Below are positions 1-4,366 of a stretch of 8,844 bases of DNA, in pieces. The position numbers were made by a program, and so were the translations under genes. This stretch comes from Synergistaceae bacterium (GTDB taxonomy: Bacteria > Synergistota > Synergistia > Synergistales > Synergistaceae): NCBI GenBank assembly GCA_031264605.1, contig JAISDQ010000002.1:1-8844 (forward strand). Reading direction: 5' to 3'. Each line of letters opens with the position of its first letter. Position 1 is the stretch's first letter. The notes beneath the pieces are model-generated. The model searched no databases, had not been told where the DNA came from, and saw only the letters and a program-made list of their open reading frames with translations.

Positions 1-216
1 AGGTTCGAGGCCGACCTCGAAATTCCCTCGCGGCTCGCGTTCGCGGATATGAAGGACAAACTCCTGGAGATACTGAAAATATTGGACGGGCATGAATTTC
101 GGGAGTGGAGCGCGTGTTCTCTGCGCCATAGAGGGCGGATTCTCGCCGACGGCGAAACCTTGGCGGACGTAGGAGCGTTCGATGGGGCGCGGCTCGCCGC
201 GGAGCGGAAACGGTAG
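1..216 (+). CDS. yukD: YukD/EsaB-like ubiquitin-fold protein, 3' end only
   Basis: Reading frame 1 is open from the window edge to the TAG at 214-216, giving 71 residues with no start codon visible. The peptide has the ubiquitin-like layout of YukD/EsaB: a first strand ending DLEIPS, a helix (MKDKLLEILKIL), then a strand with RHRGRIL, followed by TLADVGAFDGARL, which matches the usual 'L-x-D-x-G-(I/F)-x-D-G-x-x-L' close of the fold. YukD/EsaB is a small cytosolic component or regulator of T7SSb; it lacks a di-glycine tail, and none is present here. Its position directly before WXG100 genes supports the call. The full gene may be only about ten residues longer, or this may be the C-terminal domain of a larger protein. 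Identified by pattern, not by search. Confidence 0.65.
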   Translation, partial: RFEADLEIPSRLAFADMKDKLLEILKILDGHEFREWSACSLRHRGRILADGETLADVGAFDGARLAAERKR

Positions 217-262
217 GTTCCGTCCGGGCGCCGCGTCCGCACAAAAGACGACTTACGCAGAG

Positions 263-273
263 AGGAGGTGATT
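263..273 (+). promoter_or_regulatory. Near-perfect Shine-Dalgarno for the first WXG100 gene
   Basis: AGGAGGTGATT matches about ten consecutive bases of the complement of the 16S rRNA 3' end. It lies 4 bases before the ATG at 278 and fixes that start. The same 12-mer (AGGAGGTGATTC) with the same spacing precedes the second WXG100 gene, so both are built for very strong translation, as expected for abundant secreted substrates. Confidence 0.85.
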
Positions 274-277
274 CAAA

Positions 278-568
278 ATGGCAAACATCCAAATATCCCC
301 GGAATCGTTGCGTTCACAGGCTCAGACCCTCCGTAAATACAACGAGGAACACAGAGCCGTTTACGGCCAGATGGACGCGCAAGTTCACAATCTCGTTTCG
401 CAGTGGACGGGCGAGGCGCAGAGCGCTTTCCTGGCGACTTTCGAGGGGAACAGATCGTCGTTCGAGAAGTTCGCCGCGGACATCGACGCATTCGCGAAAA
501 TGATGGACGACGCGGCGACCCGCATGGAGCAGGCGGATCAGGAACTCAAGGCGAAAATGGCGATCTGA
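278..568 (+). CDS. WXG100 family T7SS substrate (copy 1)
   Basis: This 96-residue protein has the standard WXG100 length. It is a predicted helix-turn-helix hairpin with the turn at W43-T44-G45 followed by EAQSAF, the typical 'WxGeA-x-x-aF' continuation. WXG100 proteins form antiparallel four-helix dimers and are exported by the type VII (Esx) machinery, often as partners of larger effectors. There is no signal peptide, as expected for this route. It is about 68% identical (about 65 of 96 by my count) to the next gene, a local tandem duplication. The start is set by the strong ribosome binding site just upstream. The family call is secure; whether it is a structural Esx subunit or an effector chaperone cannot be told from sequence. 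Confidence 0.93.
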   Translation: MANIQISPESLRSQAQTLRKYNEEHRAVYGQMDAQVHNLVSQWTGEAQSAFLATFEGNRSSFEKFAADIDAFAKMMDDAATRMEQADQELKAKMAI

Positions 569-598
569 GGCGGCGGCACACAGGGATCACAGGCCATA

Positions 599-609
599 AG
601 GAGGTGATT
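599..609 (+). promoter_or_regulatory. Near-perfect Shine-Dalgarno for the second WXG100 gene
   Basis: AGGAGGTGATT lies 4 bases before the ATG at 614. It is the same sequence and spacing as the site at 263-273, so the ribosome binding site was duplicated with the gene. Confidence 0.85.
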
Positions 610-613
610 CGAA

Positions 614-904
614 ATGGCAAGCATCAAGATTACCCCGGAGAATCTGCGTGAAGAAGCCACTACCCTGCGCAAGCACAACGAGACGCACAGGGAAGCGTAT
701 ACCGGCATGGATTCGCTCATTCACAATCTCGTTTCCGAGTGGACGGGCGAGGCGCAGACCGCTTTCGTGGAGACTTTCGACGGGAACAAAACCTCGTTCG
801 AGAAGTTCGGCTCCGACATCGACACGTTCGCTAAACTGATGGACGACACGGCGAACCGCATGGAACAGACCGATCAGGAGATCAAGGCGAAAATGGCAAT
901 TTGA
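614..904 (+). CDS. WXG100 family T7SS substrate (copy 2)
   Basis: This 96-residue paralogue of the preceding gene has W43-T44-G45 followed by EAQTAF. Conserved stretches include HNLVS before the turn and KAKMAI at the C-terminus, both shared with copy 1. Many differences are conservative (I/V, E/D, K/R, S/T), and most lie in the first helix and the middle of the second, consistent with retained fold and shifted partner specificity. The two copies could form a heterodimer, as EsxA/EsxB do, or separate homodimers. The gene is followed by a strong hairpin, so the pair may be transcribed in excess over the genes downstream. Confidence 0.93.
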   Translation: MASIKITPENLREEATTLRKHNETHREAYTGMDSLIHNLVSEWTGEAQTAFVETFDGNKTSFEKFGSDIDTFAKLMDDTANRMEQTDQEIKAKMAI

Positions 905-920
905 ACCGGAAACGAAAGAC

Positions 921-954
921 GGCGGGGCTCCCGCGGGCGTCCCCGCCCTTTGTT
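921..954 (+). terminator. Rho-independent terminator or attenuator after the WXG100 pair
   Basis: GGCGGGG (921-927) pairs perfectly with CCCCGCC (941-947). The loop contains a further self-complementary CCCGCGGG (930-937), and the hairpin is followed by CTTTGTTT. The tail is interrupted by C and G, so termination may be partial. It lies between copy 2 and the next WXG100-like gene, whose Shine-Dalgarno begins right after it, so read-through would give graded expression of the downstream effectors. Confidence 0.6.
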
Positions 955-969
955 TAAGGAGGATGGCAA

Positions 970-1302
970 ATGGGCCTAAATGAGCTGACAAGCACGCTCG
1001 GTAAAATTTTCATCCACAAGGAGGAGATGCGAAAGGACATCGCTTTTCTCAAGCAGGCCGCCGGAAGTTTCAGGGAGGGGGCGAGCGTCTGCAAGCGAGG
1101 CGTCGATTCCTCGCGGTGGGCCGGAGAATCGGCCGATATTTTCACGGAGCGTTACGCCGAACTCGCGAAGTCGGTCGACGGTCAGGCCGACGAGTGCGAG
1201 CGCATAGCAAAAAAAATGGAAGAGGTCATCGCGTTGTTCGAGCAGGCGGAGAAAGAGACGCAGGCCAAGATCAAGAATTTCTCGTCGGGGAGGAACGGAT
1301 AA
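970..1302 (+). CDS. WXG100-like protein with WAG turn
   Basis: This 110-residue all-helical protein has its turn at W50-A51-G52, followed by ESADIF. It is longer than copies 1 and 2 and not closely similar to them. The second helix is strongly charged and amphipathic (DECERIAKKMEEVIALFEQAEKE), and the tail NFSSGRNG is flexible. The start has a good Shine-Dalgarno (AAGGAGGA, 956-963). Its TAA is followed immediately by the ATG of the next gene, so the two are probably translationally coupled and may form a heterodimer. Likely a T7SS substrate or effector partner. Confidence 0.85.
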   Translation: MGLNELTSTLGKIFIHKEEMRKDIAFLKQAAGSFREGASVCKRGVDSSRWAGESADIFTERYAELAKSVDGQADECERIAKKMEEVIALFEQAEKETQAKIKNFSSGRNG

Positions 1303-1614
1303 ATGGCTGTTATAAATACTGCCGCTACAAGCATCAGACCCAACGACGTCATCGGCGACATCGACTCCATAAATCGGCTCATCGCGAATCAAGACACAGC
1401 AATGGACGAGGTCGGCAAGCAGGTTCAATTTCTATCCTCCGTGTGGGATTCGGACGCGCAGAGGGAATTCGACGCGGCTTTCACTCAGACGAGGAGGGAA
1501 ATCGCCGAATTCAACAGAGCGCTGACCCAATATGCCGACATGATGAAAATGTCCGTGAGAAATTTCGAGGCGGTAGACAAAAACCTGGGCGCTTCTTTGA
1601 AGAACGTCGGGTAG
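1303..1614 (+). CDS. WXG100-like protein with degenerate turn motif (WDS)
   Basis: This 103-residue helical hairpin starts directly after the previous stop codon, with a GGGGAGGA ribosome binding site inside the end of the upstream gene (1287-1294). At the turn it has W48-D49-S50 followed by DAQREFDAAF. The final glycine of WxG is replaced by serine, but the downstream 'A-x-x-x-F' pattern is kept. Such glycine-less variants are often one half of a heterodimer. Short spacing to both neighbours (0 and 13 bases) places it in one operon with the CHAP effector, for which it may be a cognate targeting factor. That partner role is inference. Confidence 0.8.
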   Translation: MAVINTAATSIRPNDVIGDIDSINRLIANQDTAMDEVGKQVQFLSSVWDSDAQREFDAAFTQTRREIAEFNRALTQYADMMKMSVRNFEAVDKNLGASLKNVG

Positions 1615-1627
1615 AGGGGGCGAAATC

Positions 1628-2419
1628 ATGGCGGATATCATAACGTTTGACCCCGCGTATTTTCAGGAACTGACCAAAGACCTGGGGAACGTCTCCAAAT
1701 CCCTGGGCGAGGCCAAAGCCAGTTTGCAGAAAGCCACCGTGGGCCTCGACAGTGGCCTCGTAGCCTTCGCCCTGTGCGCGAAGCTCAACGACGACATAAA
1801 ACAGGTCAAAAAGACCGCCGACGCCCGCGTCAGCGAGACAAACGGATTCTCCAAAGCCCTGACAGGCGGTATAACGCGCGTCAACAGTTGGGAAACGACC
1901 ACGAAAAACAGGGAATCAGGCCTCGCCGCGCAGTTAAGCAAAACATGGGGATTCGAGAACGGGAAATTCACCGGGGAGACGGGGCAGACCACGGCAGGTA
2001 CTGTGGCTTCGCCTTCAACTTCATCGAATGGTGCGAACTTGACGGCGCAGAACATGGGTTCTAAGTATTACAGCCAGAACCTTTCGGGGGTGCCGAGGAC
2101 ATTGATCAACGATTATGATGGGAAAGAGCATATGAACTGCGTCTATTACGCCCGTTCCAGGGCGATGGAGGCAAACGGTTTGGATGCTTACTCACCAAAG
2201 GGGTCAGGGTCGGAGATCCAGGCTAACAGCATCGCACATTTCCCCGGACACGATGTATTTATCGAGAATGTGGAACGCGATGCTAGCGGTCAGCCTACAA
2301 AAGTTGTTTTTACCGAAAGCAACTGGGGAGGCGCGGCGGACGGCCATCGGGTAGAAATGTCCTATTCCGAATTTGTGAATCGGTCCGGTTCTAAAGTCAA
2401 CGGCTATACGTATTTTTAA
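1628..2419 (+). CDS. Putative T7SS effector: helical N-terminus plus CHAP cysteine amidase/peptidase domain
   Basis: This 263-residue protein has three parts. Residues ~1-115 are helical, with no WxG but a hairpin-like pattern. Residues ~116-145 are a Ser/Thr/Gly/Asn-rich linker. Residues ~146-263 carry a CHAP-like papain-fold domain: the nucleophile C171 in N-C-V-Y-Y-A-R, H208 in P-G-H-D-V-F-I-E-N-V, and N232 in T-E-S-N-W-G, which matches the 'seSNwg' close of CHAP enzymes. CHAP domains cut peptidoglycan amide bonds or peptides. No signal peptide is present, so export through T7SS is inferred from the WXG100 neighbours. The C-terminal half has a more AT-rich codon choice than the N-terminal half, suggesting an exchanged toxin module. 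The ribosome binding site is AGAGGGGG (1613-1620). No immunity gene is adjacent. The target (rival cell wall, own wall or host protein) is unknown. Confidence 0.8.
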   Translation: MADIITFDPAYFQELTKDLGNVSKSLGEAKASLQKATVGLDSGLVAFALCAKLNDDIKQVKKTADARVSETNGFSKALTGGITRVNSWETTTKNRESGLAAQLSKTWGFENGKFTGETGQTTAGTVASPSTSSNGANLTAQNMGSKYYSQNLSGVPRTLINDYDGKEHMNCVYYARSRAMEANGLDAYSPKGSGSEIQANSIAHFPGHDVFIENVERDASGQPTKVVFTESNWGGAADGHRVEMSYSEFVNRSGSKVNGYTYF

Positions 2420-2432
2420 GAGGTGATTTCTC

Positions 2433-3272
2433 ATGCCCAAAATACTGGCCATAACCGATGCTATGCACAGCTACGCGAAAAGCGTTCTCTCCAGAGCCGG
2501 GGAAATCCAGTCGAGCCACGGTGAATTGGCGAAAATTGCCGGCGGCATGACCACGTATTTCAACGGCACGCTGCCGGCGCTTCTTACCCAAAGACTGACC
2601 GACATGAAGAAGAAGCACGACGCCCTGCACGAAAAAATCTCGCAGTACTCGGAAAAAATCGACTACGCCGCCGACAACTACGAATGGAGCGATAAGGAGA
2701 TAGCGAGTTGGATGGGGCAAATCGGCCAGGAACCACCTAAACCTATCCCTGAGCCTAGTCCTGATCCCGTACCTGTGCCTGATCCTGATCCTGTACCTGA
2801 TCCTAAACCCCGTTTCCCTAGGCCTGATCCTGGGCCAAAACCTACTAAACCGGCCCCTGGAGATGGCAACGGCAGGCACAGGCCCAGATACGGCATGCGC
2901 AGACATCGCCACGGCAACTGGCGCAGACGCGGCATGCACAAACATCGCCGCGGTAACTGGCGTGAGAATCAGGATGGGAATGGGGATACGAGCGGCGGAA
3001 CCCAGCCCGTCGGCGGCGCGTCGGGCGGTACGGTCACCACGCAGCCGGGAGTGACGGGATATGAGGATTCCGACAGTATAAACGATTTCCTCAAAGCGAT
3101 TTTTGGCAATTCCACAGGCGGTACGACCGACAGCAAGTCCGGCAGCGGTTTCAATATGAATTCGTTCAACTCTTTTTGGGCGATGCTTCTGAAATTACTG
3201 AAGAGCTTGCAGGGGGAGGAGAATTCCGATTTCTCAGGGGAAGAATTCTTCGACGGCACGGACGTTCAGTAG
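2433..3272 (+). CDS. Secreted-type protein: shared WXG100-like N-terminus, proline-rich stalk and Arg/His repeats
   Basis: This protein has 279 residues. Residues 1-98 match the N-terminus of the C39 effector downstream, about 70 identical positions, and end in Y-E-W-S-D, a Y-x-x-x-D pattern like the WXG-type export signal. The turn has F-N-G where WXG100 proteins have W-x-G. Residues ~100-143 are almost alternating proline (PDPVPVPDPDPVPDPK). Residues ~144-176 are very basic, with a 13-residue repeat (GMRRHRHGNW and GMHKHRRGNW, 39-bp period, 2892 and 2931). Then come a Gly/Ser/Thr linker and an amphipathic helix (FWAMLLKLLKSL) before an acidic tail. I recognise no enzymatic domain. It could be a nucleic-acid- or polyanion-binding effector, a surface protein, or an effector that lost its catalytic domain. 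The Shine-Dalgarno AAGAGGTGATTT precedes the ATG. Confidence 0.75.
   Translation: MPKILAITDAMHSYAKSVLSRAGEIQSSHGELAKIAGGMTTYFNGTLPALLTQRLTDMKKKHDALHEKISQYSEKIDYAADNYEWSDKEIASWMGQIGQEPPKPIPEPSPDPVPVPDPDPVPDPKPRFPRPDPGPKPTKPAPGDGNGRHRPRYGMRRHRHGNWRRRGMHKHRRGNWRENQDGNGDTSGGTQPVGGASGGTVTTQPGVTGYEDSDSINDFLKAIFGNSTGGTTDSKSGSGFNMNSFNSFWAMLLKLLKSLQGEENSDFSGEEFFDGTDVQ
2748..2820 (+). repeat. CCT-GAT/CCT-NNN microsatellite coding the proline stalk
   Basis: Short direct repeats of CCTGAT and CCTGTA encode Pro-Asp and Pro-Val. The proline codon is CCT nearly every time, unlike the CCG/CCC preferred in neighbouring genes. This is typical of slippage expansion rather than long-established coding sequence. 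Units are multiples of three, so length changes would keep frame. Confidence 0.75.
2889..2964 (+). repeat. Two copies of a 39-bp coding repeat (basic 13-mer)
   Basis: The two units align without gaps: GGCATG at 2892 and 2931, GGCAACTGGCG against GGTAACTGGCG. The mismatches I see over most of the unit are transitions, and in the reading frame they mainly swap Arg, His and Lys, so positive charge is kept. A partial, more diverged unit may precede them at about 2862-2888. Confidence 0.7.
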
Positions 3273-3348
3273 CGCTTGCTCCAAGGACACGGTGCGCGCT
3301 CCGAGATTTCGGGCGGGGCGATATTTTGACAAGGAACGGTGATCTGAC

Positions 3349-4215
3349 ATGCCCAAGATACTGGCAATAACCGAGACAATGCACGGCAACGCGAAAAACA
3401 TTCTCGCGAGAGCCGGAGAAATTCAGTCGAGCCACGGCGAGATGGAGCGCATAACGAACGGCATGGCGCCGTATTTCAGCGGCACGCTGCCGGAGCTTCT
3501 TACCCAACGGCTACACGACATGAAAAAGAAGCACGAGGCGCTGTACGAAAAGATATCGCAGTACTCGGAAAAAGTCGACTTCGCCGCCGACAACTACGAC
3601 TGGAGCGACCAGGAGATCGCCGGCTGGGCCGGCCGGCTCGGCGTTGGAGTGGCGATGCTGAAGAGCGGAGGAGCAGGTGGTACCGGAACAGACAGCACTG
3701 GAACAGGCAGTGGATTTAGATATTTCAGCCAAACTAACAACCCCGACGAATGGGGTAATTATACGGATTACATGTACACAGGCTGCAATATTGCGTCTTT
3801 CTCTATGGCGTTGAGTTCAATGGGTATTAACGTGACACCTGGAGACGTTACGGGAGTCAACGAGGAGCTTTTGCGCAATTCGAAATATTCGGTGGGAAAT
3901 GGCGATGGCCAGTATCATCCGACGTACCTCAATGGTTCTACTCTCGCCCCTGAATACGGCACAAAATATACGTCTGTCGGCACAAGCGCGTCCAATATTG
4001 ACGACTATCTCACGCAACACGCTCAGAATCCCGAAAAATATTCTCTTCCCGTCGTCAAAATAGAAGAGGCAAATTCGCCGAGCGGCGTACACTTCATAGT
4101 CATCACAGGAAAGGATGAAGCGGGAAACTACACCATTGCTGACCCGGCTAGCAGTAATCACAGGACGATTTCTGCGTCTCAAATAACGTCTGCTTATAGA
4201 TTAGAAGCAGTTTAG
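3349..4215 (+). CDS. Putative T7SS effector: shared WXG100-like N-terminus plus C39-like cysteine peptidase domain
   Basis: This protein has 288 residues. Residues 1-98 are nearly the same module as in the previous gene (F-S-G turn, then Y-D-W-S-D as a Y-x-x-x-D signal). A Gly/Thr linker covers ~105-122. From ~124 it has a Peptidase_C39-like (C39_2) papain fold: Q128 (oxyanion glutamine) in Y-F-S-Q, nucleophile C146 in T-G-C-N-I-A-S-F-S-M-A, the typical S-S-M-G-I-N-V-T-P-G-D-V continuation, H248 in G-V-H-F-I-V-I-T-G, and D265 in I-A-D-P-A-S. All expected catalytic positions are present, so it is likely active. C39-type enzymes cleave peptides. Here the domain follows an export-type module instead of sitting in an ABC transporter, so a secreted protease is inferred. 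The C-terminal domain is AT-richer than the N-terminus. No immunity gene follows. The ribosome binding site is AAGGA (3331-3335). Confidence 0.82.
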   Translation: MPKILAITETMHGNAKNILARAGEIQSSHGEMERITNGMAPYFSGTLPELLTQRLHDMKKKHEALYEKISQYSEKVDFAADNYDWSDQEIAGWAGRLGVGVAMLKSGGAGGTGTDSTGTGSGFRYFSQTNNPDEWGNYTDYMYTGCNIASFSMALSSMGINVTPGDVTGVNEELLRNSKYSVGNGDGQYHPTYLNGSTLAPEYGTKYTSVGTSASNIDDYLTQHAQNPEKYSLPVVKIEEANSPSGVHFIVITGKDEAGNYTIADPASSNHRTISASQITSAYRLEAV

Positions 4216-4258
4216 AGTTAAGGTGCAGTGCTTAACGGGCTATCTCTGACAAATATAG

Positions 4259-4366
4259 AGTGATCGCCATGAAATTTTTTTTGTTGCACTCTCCCACATC
4301 GTCCGCATGCGTCCCGACAACGGAGACAACGCAACCTATATCGCCGTGGAGGCGCTAAACGCATGA
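4259..4366 (+). pseudogene. 3' remnant of a probable PP2C-type protein phosphatase
   Basis: Between the C39 effector and the kinase, the frame ending in TGA 4364-4366 is open from 4259 and has no good start or ribosome binding site. Its last part reads ALSHIV-RMRPDNGDNATY-IAVEAL. G-D-N-A-T-x-I-A-V resembles the final conserved strand of PP2C phosphatases (usually 'DN-(I/V/A)-T-(V)-(I/V)-x-V'). From about 4290 the codons are strongly G/C-ending like genuine genes here, while 4216-4285 is AT-rich. The TGA overlaps the kinase ATG (ATGA), typical of a coupled phosphatase-kinase pair. I infer that the body of the phosphatase gene was deleted. The fragment is short, so the family call is tentative. 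Confidence 0.5.

Noticed and set aside
976..1428. Long antisense open frame opposite the WXG100-like pair
   Set aside because: Its codons mirror two well-supported sense genes with good ribosome binding sites; long antisense frames are expected in GC-rich coding DNA.
2863..3054. ATG-initiated forward frame rich in Ala, Thr and Gly inside the repeat protein
   Set aside because: It is a by-product of the GC-rich repeats; beyond the repeat it has no plausible protein character, and the longer frame is continuous through the region.
4269..4358. 29-codon open frame starting ATG AAA TTT TTT, with a hydrophobic beginning
   Set aside because: No ribosome binding site, ordinary length for chance, and the overlapping frame ending at 4366 has much more coding-like codons and a PP2C-like motif.
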